Shown: one piece after another, positions 35,222 to 47,935 of the stretch
How positions within the stretch are numbered: the stretch's first letter is position 1
How the letters are laid out: each line of letters opens with the position of its first letter
NCBI GenBank assembly: GCA_023052935.1
Contig: JAJSOM010000026.1
Span: 62,001-126,000, forward strand
DNA: 64,000 nucleotides
Direction: 5' to 3'
Origin: Piezodorus guildinii
Taxonomy: Eukaryota; Arthropoda; Insecta; Hemiptera; Pentatomidae
Position numbers and translations under genes: made by a program
Notes under the pieces: generated by a model
What the model saw: the letters and a program-made list of their open reading frames with translations, nothing else
Told to the model about the DNA's origin: nothing
Databases searched by the model: none

Positions 35222-38200
35222 ATGTCGTTAGAGTATGAAAGGGCTGTGGTGGAATTGTCTGCATTTGTAGGAAGAGTTTTTTATGACCGATTTAAGTCGT
35301 TACCAGAAAGCCGACGAAGAGCTATACAAGAATTGAGGAAAATAGAAGAATATTACACTCTCAAATTATCACTAAATATACCACTGTCATTTAGTGAAGC
35401 TCTTTTGAAGATGGAAGGTGAATTGACGGTGAGTTGAAACTTTATTAATATTAATTTTTTTTCATACAAATCCTATTTTACATCGTTCGTTCCACAAAGG
35501 CGTGCTACAAGATGATAGTGACAAATTCACTATCATGATTCTACTATCAACAATTTTTTTAAGAAATAGACCGCCTTCTGTTTTTGACAGCGTTTTCGAT
35601 TTAATCGGACATGCTAACTAATAACTATCGTTTTTCAAAACTTAACGTGTTTCTAGATTCAAAAGGCGTGTAATGCCAATATTTGTATGATGTAACTTTG
35701 CAATAATGTTGTTTTGTTTTTTTTAAACAATAATTGAAAATTTAATGATAATAAAATATGTTATTTTTTGACGTTATAAAATACGGTGCACACAACACAC
35801 GATTTTCACTTACGTCCATTATTCACATAAAATTAAGAATTTTTAAACACTTATAGATGAAATAGATAAAATCACTTAATCAGTGAGTTTCGATTGAAAC
35901 ATGTGTTTTATTAAATAATCGACTATATTGATATTTACTACATTCAGTTAGTTTTGTCGGCTTTTCATCCCTCATCATCAACTTTTACTACATCAATTTT
36001 GTGTATAAGATAATTAACATATTATCTTGTTAATATTGATAATACATGGGCACGTATGTAATTTACACAAATATGTAACTTAAACAGAAATAGTAAAAAT
36101 ATATATATTTTTTTTAACTTTTTGAACCGAATTTCACTGTTAAAAATGTAATGTAGAGTTATGAAAAATGAATAAAACTAAGTGATTGTTTCAGATAATA
36201 ATTTCTAAAGTTAAATTGTTTGGTCTGAAACACATGTTCCAATTTAATTCTCTAACTTTTTTAAATTTCAAATTGATAGTTTAAGTTAGAGATTAAAGTT
36301 AAATTAGAGGTTAAATTCTTAATTTGAGTTTAACAACTGTGATAAGTGAAGTAGCTGTTTATTAATGTAGCACTATTTATTAATCATTTTTAAAAAGATA
36401 ATTTTAAATTTTAAATCGCTAATTACTTATGGACATTAAATATGTATACATAATTTATTTTATATTCAATGTCTTGATTTAATTAATCAAATTATTTTCA
36501 CTTTATTCCGTTCATTCTTATATTTATCCATTCATAAATAATAATCATTTTTCATACTGATATTGTTTTTTAATTCATTACATTCAGTTACTTATATATG
36601 AAATATATAGTAAGAAAATGTATTGTGATCATGAAAATTTTGCAATTCGAGTTTAAGCCAAAAATACACAAGAGTCAAAATGAACAAGCCCTAAAAAAAG
36701 TCTGAGTTTGTGTGGTTAGTCAAGCTCAAAAATTATAAGTTGTATGGATTTAATATTTTTGAGGACCATATGCCTGGGATGTTGCAGGAACTTTTTCAAC
36801 TAAATCGACAAACCAGAAGAGCCACTTTATATCATGCATTTTACACCTAACATTTAACTTTTAAATCAACAGTTCTTAAATTCATTTAATATTTATGTTC
36901 AGTGTTTATTTTTCATCCTTATGTCTTATTTTATTTAACTAAATTGTTTTTTATTCAATTCCATTCATATTTACATTTTATTCCTTCATAAATGTTGTTT
37001 ATTTTTCATTCTTATGTCTTGTTTCATATTATGTTGTTTTGTTTTTTTAATCGAGTCATTTTAATTTCAAATTAATAGAACATTTAGTGCTAAGGTTCAA
37101 GAACATATCTTTGAATGTTACATAGTGGGATCTGTTAAAAATTACTCCTTTATACAAAATTACCCTTTGTTACAGTAATAGAATTTTGTATTATTTTATT
37201 TATAGTTTAATTAACTTTCGATTGAAATTAACTCATTCTACAATAACTGGCAATAATGGTAAAACATTAACAATGGCATCTAAAATTATCTAAAGCTGCA
37301 TCTATGGGCAAATTTGTATCTATTTTTCACTTTGAAATAACAAACAAATAAACTGAACCAATTTTAAGCTATATTTTTTTTTAAAGTGCACTTTTTGTCA
37401 AGATGAACTTCCAATGCCAAAGCGATTAATTCTAAATCGGGGTCACCTGTAGCATATTGGCTAATGTAACAGCCTTCCATGCCCATAGTTTTATTTTATT
37501 AAATTGTTTGATTGTCTGAGGGTTCAGTAATAAATTAATATTGATTTCCAAAAGTTGCTATATCAACTTTAAATTTTTTTAAAGACATCCTAAAATTCTG
37601 TCATTTATTTATTTTTAGACCAATTTACTTGATCATGGTTTTATTAAAATCTAAAGTTGATTTTTTGCTGTGGTAATAACTTAATTTTCTAAATGATTAC
37701 AATTTCCTCATGCCTTTTTAACAACTATGGTGCAGTGACTAGCATAACAGCCAAGGTCAAGGGTTCAAACCCGCAGGTGGCCACAAAATTTTTTAATAGG
37801 GGTAAAAAATCCTTAGTTATACCGTCCTTTGGATGAGACGTAAGAAGGTGGTCCTGAGCCTTTGTTATCATATACTCCTCAAAGATCCCTATCCTAATCA
37901 AACCTAGATAGGCAAAATTTAGGACTCTGTAGCACCTTCCGGTTAGCCTCTGTAGCATTAAGGATCGTTAAATAAATAAACAACAAAAAACTCTAAATTG
38001 GTGAAACAGTGCTTTTTAGACATAAATGAGACCACATTCAAATTGCGCCTGTGCGAAGCAGAGGTTTTCTTACTATACAAGTATTCTTTAAGAATGTTCT
38101 TAATTTAATTAGTAAATAATTTTCTTAAAATCTCTAAATTAATTTATTTTTTCTTGTTTTTTTTTTTTTTTTTTCAGGAAGGAAATACAGATCAAAATAA

Positions 38201-38390
38201 AGAATTTATTCTGAGACAGGAATATGGAAGAGTATTTCAACAATATATAAAGACTCAGTGGATAGGTGCAAGACCTCGGCTTGTTATTAGACTAGCTGAA
38301 ACCATCTCTTTTTACACCGATTCAACTATTGCTGATCTTGTAAAATTGATGTTATTAAGTCCTGTCCGAAAAAAAAAAAAAAAGGAATAA
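35222..38390 (+). CDS. Two-exon gene of unknown function, unit 2 copy (intact)
   Basis: Coding exon 1 is 35222-35428 and coding exon 2 is 38178-38390, with a 2749-bp intron. The splice signals, phase and upstream acceptor match unit 1. The predicted 139-residue product differs from the unit 1 product by one visible replacement: Gln for Glu in the YGRVFQEY segment. The lysine-run C-terminus (15 A bases) is the same. The intron is almost identical to that of unit 1, which marks this part of the two units as a very recent duplicate or a converted tract. A second intact terminal exon at 43058 could be used instead. Function is unknown and no related family is recognised. Confidence 0.62.
37724..37987 (+). 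mobile_element. tRNA-derived SINE in the gene intron, unit 2
   Basis: A copy of the SINE at 20675 at the same intron position and with practically the same sequence. Confidence 0.8.
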
Positions 38391-38476
38391 GTTATTTTAT
38401 ATTGTTATCACTAAATTTATTTGTTGTATAATATTTTTATATATTTTTTTACTTGTGTTATAATTCATGGTTTCAA

Positions 38477-38482
38477 AATAAA
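38477..38482 (+). terminator. Polyadenylation signal of the unit 2 gene
   Basis: An AATAAA hexamer lies about 87 bases downstream of the stop codon at the position equivalent to 21426 in unit 1. Confidence 0.5.
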
Positions 38483-39003
38483 TTTTGTACTTATTTTTAA
38501 TCCAGTTTTCTTATTTTATTTCTTCCTTTCAATTAGTTATAATTGTTGATTTTTACATTTATAAAAGTTTTAAGTAGTCCTAAGGTTCAGTTATAAATTA
38601 TTATTTTATGAGAGAAAGAGGAGACCGGCTTTGACCCCATCTCTATTCCCTGGCTGAGAAGTGATCTCTGGTAGGGATAACTTACAAAGTGATAATTGAT
38701 CAGTTATTGAGCGAGATGAAAGATTATTAAATTGCTAAAATGACTATTAAAATATAGGAGTTGTTAATAGAAGGGTTGTGTGTATTTTTTAATGCAACAT
38801 TATAAAAAAATTTGTTGTCTAAGAACTTGAAAAATAATGTCAGGGGCGGATAACCCTTATCACTTAGGGTATATTTTTTAAATTTATAATGTTTCACATT
38901 ATTTCATACTGCATTATATAATTGTTGGGAAGAGGGACGACTGACGCGTTTGCTCGCAGCCTCAACCCGTTCGTTATTATGAGTCGCCGAATTATTCTGT
39001 CGA

Positions 39004-40439
39004 TATCACATTGGTAGCAACTGACCCTAAAACATTACAGCTAATGATAAATGATATGGAAAAATATTGCCAAATGTGGAATTTAGAGATCAATTTAAAT
39101 AAGTCTAAAATATTAATTTTCAGAAATGGAGGAGGTAAACGTGGGCGAAATGAAAAATGGTTTTTCAATAACCAAGCAATAGAGGTAGTAAATGAATATA
39201 AATACCTGGGTATTATCCTTACACCCACACTATCCTTAAAAAAACAGCTACAGCAGACGTTATCAAAAGCAAAAATGGCATTCAACTCCATATGGAAAAA
39301 TTTCCTATTTAACAACAGTATACCCTATAAATCAAAACTTGAAGTATTTAATGCCGTTTTTAAATCATTCATAGGATATGGAGCTCAGGCATGGGGAAGT
39401 AAGGAATATATAGAAACGGAAAAACTTTTATATTATTTTATTAAAAAATTATTTAGCCTCCCACAAGCCACACCGTCATACCTGCTGCACATCGAAACAA
39501 AAATAGTCCCAATGTTCGTGGAAACTTTAAAAATTCAAAACAACTACATTTTAAAAGTTAAAAATCTACCAAATAATAGACTGCCACATTTCATAAATGA
39601 GGAAGTCATCAAACAAAATATTTTCTGGATTAAAGATGTAAGAGAACTGGCCGAAAAAAATAATATTTCAATAGACATTCAACCTGAAAACAAATATAAC
39701 TGGGCTCTAATCTTACAGCAATTTAGACAATCACTGACAGCTATTTATAGATCAAAATTTTTACAAAGGGCTATAGTCTCAGAGAAAATGTTTGTATATA
39801 AAAACTTAGATCATGATAATGGGACACAATATTTGTTTGATACCAAATTAAGTTTTAATGGGGCGAAATGGATATTTAAAGTTAGATGTGAATTGGTATA
39901 CCTCAACTATAATAGATTTTGGTCAAATGACAATGTGATGTGTTCACTTTGTAATAGAAAAGAAGTAGAAAATACCTTTCCACATGTCCCATTTTATCTG
40001 AAATTAGAATAAGGTGATTCGGAAAGAATTATTTAAACACCGATGAAGTAATAAACTATCTTAATGGACAGAACTGGATGGCTGTGTATAAATATTGTAA
40101 AATAGCATGGCCCTACAGATATAAACTTATAAAAGAGTTTAACTATATTTAACAATTGTAATATATTTATATATGTAATTGTTTATTATTATTGTTATTG
40201 TTTTGTTGTTTTGAGCCTGATAATGATATAGTTGAATCAGTGAGTGAGATTATTTTAGTGTTATTGTGTAGTGTATCATATATGAATATAGTTACTGTTA
40301 TATAAATTATAAAATTAAACAGGTCGGCTCCGGACTAGACGGTCTAAAAGACCATAGTTCTATTAATATTTTTTTACATGTTATATTTTTGTTGTAATAT
40401 GCTGAAAAAAAAAATAAAAAAAACAGTTATCTATCTATC
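39004..40439 (+). mobile_element. 5'-truncated non-LTR retrotransposon with 11-bp target duplication, unit 2
   Basis: The same insertion as at 21953, with TATTCTGTCGA at 38993-39003 and 40440-40450. A 10-base deletion inside the zinc-finger-like segment (near 39980) shifts the frame and ends it at 40012 after 333 codons. Otherwise the copies differ at very few bases, so this part of units 1 and 2 separated recently. Confidence 0.87.
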
Positions 40440-41140
40440 TATTCTGTCGACCAGTGTAACCTTGTTGAGGGTAAGTAAATGAAATAATAAAAGAGAGAAC
40501 ATGAATAAGCTTATATTAATTAAAATAAAACAAAATACTGTTTAAAATGTGCAAGGTGGTGATTCTTTCTATCCCTGATGACTTCCTTCCCCTCTCGTCT
40601 GCGATGTTCCTTCTTTCCTTGCGACAATTTTCTACTATTTTCTGTGATTTTCCTCGATTCCTTTTGATTTTCCTCGATGAAGTGTGATTTGAGAATAATA
40701 AGACACATCTGCGACCACCAACTTAATTAAACACCGCCTATACTGGCGTGTGGCTCCATTAACTCCCTCTTTCACAATCCCAGAATGCCCTCTGCCCAGC
40801 GGTCACTTAACAGCTGTTTCAAATTGAATAAAACAATTAACTGTAGCGCTTGCACATAATAAATCACAAAATAAAACAAATAAAATTACAAATGGAGAAA
40901 TATAAACATAAGACTATTTCAATTCTTAACAAAAGATAATGAACCAAAAGAACGTTAAATCTATAAAACGTCATTAATCCATTCGGAAACCCAAGAGAGA
41001 TGAGGATGGTTTCGCCAGTAAAAATGAGAGGAAACAGATTTATGATGTATTTATGAGGAAACAGAATGTTCTTAATTTAATTAGTACATAATTTTCTTAA
41101 AATCTCTAAATTAATTTATATTTGCTTGTTTATTTCTCAG

Positions 41141-41257
41141 GAAGGAAATACTGATGAAGATAAAGAATTTATTCTCAGACAGGAATATGGAAGAGTTTTT
41201 CAAGAATACATAAAGTCTCAATGGATAGGTGCAAGACTTGTTATTAGACTAGCTGAA
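41141..41257 (+). pseudogene. Extra terminal-exon copy cut by a retrotransposon fragment (unit 2)
   Basis: The exon starts after a CAG acceptor and reads in frame through the conserved Trp-Ile-Gly-Ala-Arg region. Two codons are missing after the Arg (an in-frame 6-base loss of the Pro-Arg pair). After the Arg-Leu-Ala-Glu segment the sequence passes directly into non-LTR reverse transcriptase coding sequence at 41258, in a different frame, with a stop a few codons later. The 3' half of the exon is absent here. The next terminal exon lies immediately beyond the inserted fragment at 43058. Confidence 0.75.
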
Positions 41258-42964
41258 GCACATTAAAGACAAAAATGGGACAGTCCTAAGCAGGCCAGAA
41301 CATACAATGGATAGATGGGCAGAATATTTTAGTGAATTGCTGGCACACAATGGTCAGGAAGAAGAAGGGAATCTACAGACTAGAAGCACAGAAGACTGCT
41401 GGGAAGAAGATGACTTCATCGGCGAAGAGGAAGTTGCTGAGGCTATAGGTTCACTGAAGATGGGAAGAGCTGCTGGCATGGACGGCATTTCACCCGAAAT
41501 GCTGAGATATTTCGGACTGAAGGGACAGGAACTGCTCCAGCACCTCCTTAACATCGTTTGGAAGAGGAAAGTGATCCCAAAGGACAGGGAGGTTTCAACA
41601 ATAATCCCGTAATCCCGATCTTTAAAAAATGAGACAATTGAGAATGTCAGAACCATCGAGGCATATCACTGCTCAGTGTCCCCTATAAAGTATACTCCAA
41701 GATACTTGAAAAAAGATTGAGGAGCCTTATAGAAGACAAACTAGGGGAAGAACAATATGACTTCAGACCTAATAGGAGCACTCAGGATCTGATATTTACG
41801 ATGAGACAGATTTCCGAGAAGATTATAGAAAAAAGCCGAGAGGTCTTCGCCTGTTTTGTAGATCTAAACAAGACGTTTGACAGGATCCAGAAAAGAGATG
41901 TTTCTACAGAACTGGAAGAATATGGAGTTCACATAGGACTAAGGAAAGCCATATAAAGTCTGTGCGAAGTGCAGAGAAACGTCGTAAGAACATGCAACCA
42001 CACATCAGGGGAATTCCTAACAAAGCAAGGAATAAGACAAGGATGCAGCCTTAGCCCCCTCTTGTTTATCTTGGTGTTTGATACTGCCCTGAAGCGAGCA
42101 AAACAGGAAATGAGACCATACCATCTCGGATATAGGAACCTTCAGAGTGTTCAGCACACAGTCCTTGCATTCGCTGACGACATGGTGGTGTTTGGGAACA
42201 ATTGTCGCAACCTCCAATTCATTCTGAAGATCCTTCAAGACAAACTCAAGACCATAAATATGGAAATAAATATATCTAAAACAAAATTTATGAGGATCGG
42301 AAAAAGGAGTGAACATGGAGACCGAATCGTCAGGCTGAACGGAATCCGTTTGGAACAGGTTGCAGACTTTAAATACCTGGGGGCCCATCTCAATGAATAC
42401 GGACGGATCAGCGGAGGCATCAGAGAGAGGTTTAAAACGGCCGGAAGATGTTTTTACTCCCTTAGGAAAGGTTTTCTTGACCAGAAGGAAGTTTCAAAGG
42501 CCACTAAGAAGTTAGTCTTCAAAAACACATTCCTCTCTATTCTAACGTATGCAAGTAGGTCTTGGACCCTCACTACTAAACATAAGAGCCAAATCCAAGC
42601 TATGGAAATGCGCTATCAAAGAAAAATTGAGGGGAAAACAAGAAGGGATAGAGTGAGGAACTCAACAATAAGAGCGAACCTGGGACTGAGGCCAGCTGAC
42701 GATGTAATGGAGGAGAACCAGCTTAGGTGGTTCGGACACATCTCGCGAAAGGCTGAGGATAGAATAGCCAGGGCTACCCACGAGGTTCGAGTGGAGGGGA
42801 GGAGACCTCAAGGAAGACCAAGAAAAGCCTGGGAGGAAGGAGTAAAGGAGGCCTTTAAGAAGAGAGGAATAGACTGGAAAAGGAGAAGACAGCTGGCACA
42901 GGACAGCGAACTTTGGGTCAGGCTCTCACACTGCTCTGCGGTAAAGAGGACTCGATTAAGTAAG
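41258..42964 (+). mobile_element. RTE-like reverse transcriptase fragment inside the exon cluster of unit 2
   Basis: Three broken plus-strand frames (41307-41612, 41717-41956, 41969-42997) together give most of a non-LTR reverse transcriptase. They include a GRAAGMDGI segment, a palm motif close to FVDLNKTFD, GIRQGCSLSP at residues 21-30 and FADD at residues 68-71 of the third frame, YLGAHL, and a C-terminal GRRPQGRPRKAW tail. Frameshifts lie near 41605 and 41640 and a stop near 41955. No target duplication is visible: the left flank is the middle of a terminal exon and the right flank is intron sequence of the next copy. RTE-like clade is inferred from the C-terminal style. Confidence 0.82.
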
Positions 42965-43057
42965 TACAAGTATTCTTTAAGAATGTTCTTAATTTAATTA
43001 GTACATAATTTTCTTAAAATCTCTAAATTAGTTTATATTTGCTTGTTTCTTTCTCAG

Positions 43058-43255
43058 GAAGGAAACACTGATGAAAATAAAGAATTTATTCTCAGACAGG
43101 AATATGGAAGGATTTTTCAAGAATACATAAAGTCTCAGTGGATAGGTGCAAGACCTCGACTTGTTATTAGACTAGCTGAAACCATACCATTTTACACTGA
43201 TTCAACTATTGCCGATCTTGTCAAATTGATGTTAAAAACTCCTGTCAAAGTTTAA
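43058..43255 (+). CDS. Alternative terminal exon, intact (unit 2)
   Basis: A complete 65-codon version of exon 2 plus stop, preceded by intron-like sequence, a pyrimidine tract and a CAG acceptor at 43055-43057 in phase 0. It could be spliced to exon 1 at 35222 in place of, or after skipping, the exon at 38178. The protein end differs: LKTPVKV replaces the LLSPVRKKKKKE ending, Ser becomes Pro in the ETIPFYTD segment, and there are Asp-Glu-Asn, Ile and Ser changes near the start. It lacks the A15 run, so it may be closer to the ancestral exon. The downstream flank runs into a SINE remnant and no AATAAA is seen close by on the plus strand, so use of this exon is uncertain. Confidence 0.5.
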   Translation, partial: EGNTDENKEFILRQEYGRIFQEYIKSQWIGARPRLVIRLAETIPFYTDSTIADLVKLMLKTPVKV

Positions 43256-43286
43256 AAACAGTAATAAGTTATTTTATATTGTTATG

Positions 43287-43376
43287 ACTAGCATAACAGC
43301 CTTATACACCCAAGGTGCCAACAGAATTATTTAATAGGAGTAAACGTCCTTTGTTATACCGTCCTTCGGATGTGTA
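43287..43376 (+). mobile_element. Internally shortened SINE remnant, unit 2
   Basis: The equivalent of 24343-24432, following the intact terminal exon at 43058 and so forming its likely 3' flank. Confidence 0.65.
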
Positions 43377-43580
43377 TAACTGTAAAGCTGTAATATAGCT
43401 GTATATTATATTAAAGCGTGCTTTAAACATCGCTCTCTTAGACTTATCTGTAGTATAAATAAAACCTAGTTCACTAGTATTTTTAATGTTCTCATAAAGA
43501 TCTTTCAATTCGTCCACTAAAATTTCTAATTCAAGTTCATCGCTTTCGGAATCAGAACAATTATCAGTTTTGGGCGGCAT
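43302..43580 (-). CDS. Hypothetical acidic ORF next to a SINE, unit 2
   Basis: The same N-terminal 70 residues as at 24410, unchanged, but small SINE differences keep the frame open to 92 codons. The degenerate 75-base repeat of the acidic region is at about 43733-43807. As this part of units 1 and 2 is nearly identical throughout, its conservation does not by itself argue for selection. Confidence 0.25.
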   Translation of the reverse strand: MPPKTDNCSDSESDELELEILVDELKDLYENIKNTSELGFIYTTDKSKRAMFKARFNIIYSYITALQLYTSEGRYNKGRLLLLNNSVGTLGV

Positions 43581-45045
43581 AGTAGATTACAATTAAATTT
43601 TCAATAAAATACTAAACTTATTATCAAAGAAAAATAGTCCCAATCAAAATAACCTACTGAAAATAAATTATAATTTAACAGCTGATTGATAAGGCGTAGT
43701 AATTAATCAAAGCGGCCAACATAATAATAAGAAAAGATCTTTCAATTCTTCCACTAAAATTTCTAATTTACGTTCATCGCTTTCGGAATCAGAACAATTA
43801 TCAGTTATTGGTTGTTGTTATTATTATTATTGGTTAAAATGTTATCTTATACACAAAGTTGTATAAGATAATGAAAGATATCAGAAGCGGGTAAAACTAA
43901 GTGATTGTTGTAGATAATAACTTCTTAGTTAGACTGTTTAGTCTGACTCACTTTTTTTTTTCTACTCTAACTTTATTAAAACTCTGCAAATTATTACATA
44001 ATGGTTTATTATTTCCAAATAACAATATTGGTGTATAACTGTTCATAAGGCTGTTGATAGGCAATTAAGTAATATGAAAAGCACTAATTCAAAGCATCAT
44101 ATCATAACACTACCACTGATTTCAAAACGCAATATCTGAGCTAGTTGTAAACCAAATTCAATGATTCTTTTTTCATTTGGTCCAAAATTTTTTTCGGGTA
44201 ATAGCACTGGGATCTCCTGGAACCCTGATTTGCTATCCACCTGTGAACGGCAAAGTTTAGTTCTCTACTTCTCTACTTTTCTCTATCGTCAAAAATAACT
44301 GAGTTAGAATGTATTTATGTGAAAATTTTTTTTTTTTTTTCTCTTTTATATAATTATTCGCTTTTTTTTTTTTTTTTGGTTAAAAAACACTAATACATTT
44401 TTTTCTATCTTCAAATATAACTGAGTTATTGAATAAAATACTTTTAATCGTCCGCCATTTTAAAACTAACCAGCTGATATCAACGTCTAGGTGTTAGGAT
44501 CATCGTTGAATGGACTAATATTTTTGTGGCGTATTTAAAAAAAAAATCGTTCCAGTAGTTTCGGAGAAATGCCGTGGACGGCGGACAAACGGATTTTTTT
44601 TTTTATTCGTTATTGGGATTCTACGTATCTTGAAACGTAAGCTCTCAAATTTTGAGCAGACGCAATTTTTTTTTTTTTTTTGGTCGATTACAAAGGTTGA
44701 TTATTGAAAATAATAGGAAAAAACTTGTTAAATTGGTTTAAACAACGTAGTAAGTGAATGTCTTGTATTGGAGGCAACATATTTTTTTTTACTTTGACTT
44801 TATTCAAACCTTTCAAAATAAATAGTATCCACAGGATAAAAAACGCGAGACGCCATGTTACGCTGCCATTTTGGTCCAGCTCTTCCTCCATTTTCAATTC
44901 CTCTCCCTTCTAATCTAATATCAGATCGTATATTGATTTAGTAATCTCTAATGAGATTCATGTTTGTTTTTTTTGTTTTTATAATTGATCCACTATGTTT
45001 TAGTATCTATCTAGTTAAATATTTTTTTACTTTCACTTACCTATA

Positions 45046-45163
45046 TATGAAGTATATACAGTAAGGAAAATATAGCGATCGTGAAAATTTTCGAATTCCT
45101 GTTTTCAGCAGAAATAAACGTTTTAGGACCCCTTGAGTACAAATAACCAAGTCCCGCGAAAAG

Positions 45164-45206
<43 letters not shown>

Positions 45207-45447
45207 TTATGGGTAAGTCTAGGACGAAAACTAAAAGTCGTACGGAACTGAAATTTCATATTGAAGACAATATACTCCCGATTTATTACACCAACAAGCG
45301 GCTGACCGAAACTGCTACTTTACACTATGCATTTTGCACCTTCCAAAAATGCATTCGCTACATCCATGTAAAATTTAATAGGCATTAATATCAGGTAGGT
45401 TTCATTTCGATTGAAATATCTTGCAGGGCTCAAATACCGAAAAAAAA
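45046..45447 (+). repeat. Dispersed repeat R with (GT)n tract, end of unit 2 into unit 3
   Basis: As at 26125, with the GT tract at 45167-45203. Val-Cys-repeat frames across the tract are spurious. Confidence 0.6.
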
Positions 45448-45612
45448 GAAAGAAGAAATATCTATTCTGAAGTACCTTTAATTTCTTAGATTCCAAAAAA
45501 TTTACCATATCATCTTAGTAGCATTGATAAGGAACGGCTAAATATACAAGTTGAACGAATTTGATGATCAACTTAGAGAGGGAAAGGAGGGAAGTATTTT
45601 TTAGGTAAATGA

Positions 45613-46283
45613 CGAGGCATGTTTTTTAGGTAAATACCGTTTTGGAATTAAAAAAAGACGTGCAAAGATATCGCAATAATTTTATTTTATATGAAAGCCT
45701 GTACCTTAATCTACTTTTCTACATAATTTCCATGAATTTTTAGGCACTTCACATAACGCGGCACTAGTTTTTGAATACTCTCCTCAAAAAATTCTGCCGC
45801 CTGAATTGTTAAACGACGTTGACGAAACGTGGGTGGCCTACGTCACACCAGAATCAAACAACAATCCGTGGAATGGCGACATTCATCATCACCAAAAGAG
45901 TGAAGTTTAAGCAAACAATTTCTCCTCGGAAAATCATGTGCACAGGTTTGGACAGAAAAGAGTATTGCTAGTGGATTTGTGCTCGTAATGAGACATCAAT
46001 GCTACCATTTGTTCCTGCATTGAAGAACTCTGGCGTCGCGTCTTCAAGATGAAAACGAAGTCAAAACATTTGTAATGCAGTGGTTAACAAGTCAGGCGGC
46101 AGAATGTTTTGAGGAGGGTATTCAAAAACTGGTGCCGTGTTATGACAAGTGCCTCAAATTCATGGAAATTATGTAGAAAAGTAGATTAAGGTACAGGCTT
46201 TCATGTAAAAATAAAATATTGCGATATCTTTGCACGTCTTTTTTTAATTCCAAAACGGTACTTACTTAAAAAAACATGCCTCG
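45613..46283 (+). mobile_element. Fold-back mariner derivative, unit 3 (many small deletions)
   Basis: Both inverted repeats and the central transposase fragment are present, but at least ten single- or two-base deletions lie between 45855 and 46045, so no frame remains. The left end keeps CGAGGCATG. Confidence 0.83.
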
Positions 46284-46630
46284 TATTTTTTCCCTTAAAA
46301 AGTAATATCGATGTATAATATACCATTGGAAAGGTATAGACTTTAGACAAAAAATGTCATCATATTTAATATGTTATATTAAAGTTGTAGTAGGTAATGA
46401 AAAGTGACGAATTAAGTGATTAATGCTTCCTCACAGCTATACTGTTTTAATATTTTCAACGAAAGTTTTATTAATAATGCTTTTATCTTTCCCTTCCTTG
46501 TTTATGAAATATACAGCAAGGGAAAGTATTTCGATGTGAACATTTTTTTATTCCAGCTTTCAAAGGAACGGTTTTAGGGTCCTCTGAGTCCAACTAACCA
46601 AGTATCAGTCCCACCAAAAGACCAAGGTCT

Positions 46631-47935
46631 TCTTCTTCTTATCTTCCTCTTGAGCCATTAGAGGGGCCTCGATCCAGCGCTGCCAGTTATCCCGGTCTCC
46701 GCTGAGTCGTTTCATTTCTACAAGGGTTTTGTCCCTGTTAATCCCAATCCTCTGGACATATCCTGATAGAAAATTCTAGGTCGGCCACGTGGTCTTCTTC
46801 CTGTAGGTCTGGCTTCCAGTGTCCTTCTGGGTTCCCTTATTTCGTCCATGCGGCAGACATGACCAAACCATTTTAATTGCCTGTTTTCCATTACGTCTTT
46901 AATGGTGGTACCTCGAGTTGCTCTCTGATTCTATTGTTCCGGACACAATCTCGCCTTGTCTTTCCCGCTGCTCTACGTAAAAATTTCATTCAGCAGCAGT
47001 GATTCGGCTGATATGTTTGTCGAGCATCACCCAACTCTCGCCTCCATATGTAAGCACTGGTAGGTAAATGGCTTTATAGATGTGCATCTTAACATCTCGC
47101 CCTACTTCACGGTGTCCTATTATACTATTGTTGATCTGGTAGTACACCTGGTTCGCTTTATTGATCCTATTTCCTATCTCTTGGTCAATTCTGCCAGACC
47201 TGTCTAAATGGTTCCCAGTAGTTGAATTCATTTACCACTTCTAGGATCTTCCCATTGCATACCATTTCAACATTTTCTTCTTCATTCCGTGAGAGAACCA
47301 GAATCTTACTTTTGGAGTCGTTGATGGACATTCCCTTACGCAATAGTTCTGCCTCCCATTCCACCAGAGCTTGTTGCAGCTTTTCTTTTGTGTCCGCTAA
47401 TAGAACAATGTCATCGGCATATAGGAGGCATTTCACCAGAACTGTCTGCATCTTCCATTTTCCTATTTTCAGTCCATGCCGTTCTTCGCTTGCAGACTTT
47501 ATGGATCTCGTCCATCAGAATCAAGAATAGGAGAGGGCTAAGACTGTCCCCCTGTCTGACTCCTCTATCAAGATTCTACCATTGATTCTGACGACTCCCT
47601 TTGCATTTCTGTATGTTGATTGGATTGCCTGCATCAAATCTGATGGTACATTCTTTGCAGCAAGAGCATTCCATATTTCATATCTAGGCACAGAATCGAA
47701 CGCAGCTTTGAGATCCAGGAAAGCCTCATAGATACTTTCATTTCTGTCCCAAACCTTTCAGAAATGTTTCTAAGCACAAAAATATGGTCTTCCCGGGCGG
47801 AAGCCCGCCTGATCCTCTTCGAGTTGATTTTCCACAATACTTCTCAATCTTCTCTCAAGGATAGAGGTGTACATTTTATAGGCTACGGACAGCAAGCTAA
47901 TTGGTCTATAATTCACGCATACGGTCCGTGTGTGT
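46631..47935 (-). pseudogene. Truncated non-LTR retrotransposon with target duplication, unit 3
   Basis: The third direct copy of the same insertion, with ACCAAGGTCT at 46621-46630 and 47936-47945. It carries many single-base deletions relative to the other copies (for example near 46757, 46890, 46990 and 47205), so its reading frame is cut into short pieces. YADD is still readable near 47415. Confidence 0.85.

Larger units (their letters stand above)
26336..45251 (+). repeat. Direct repeat unit 2 (18.9 kb)
   Basis: The offset to unit 3 is 18916 bases (26336 versus 45252). It is longer than unit 1 mainly because an RTE-like fragment (41258-42964) and one more copy of the terminal exon are present. 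It has lost about 420 bp at the F2 fold-back element (junction near 33687) and about 200 bp of the Jockey fragment near 29800. It holds the gene at 35222-38390 and an intact extra terminal exon at 43058-43255. Confidence 0.93.

Noticed and set aside
45167..45388. A 73-codon frame beginning with Val-Cys repeats, and the His-Thr-rich frames on the other strand
   Set aside because: They come from the (GT)n tract; the same repeat in other units has no such frame.
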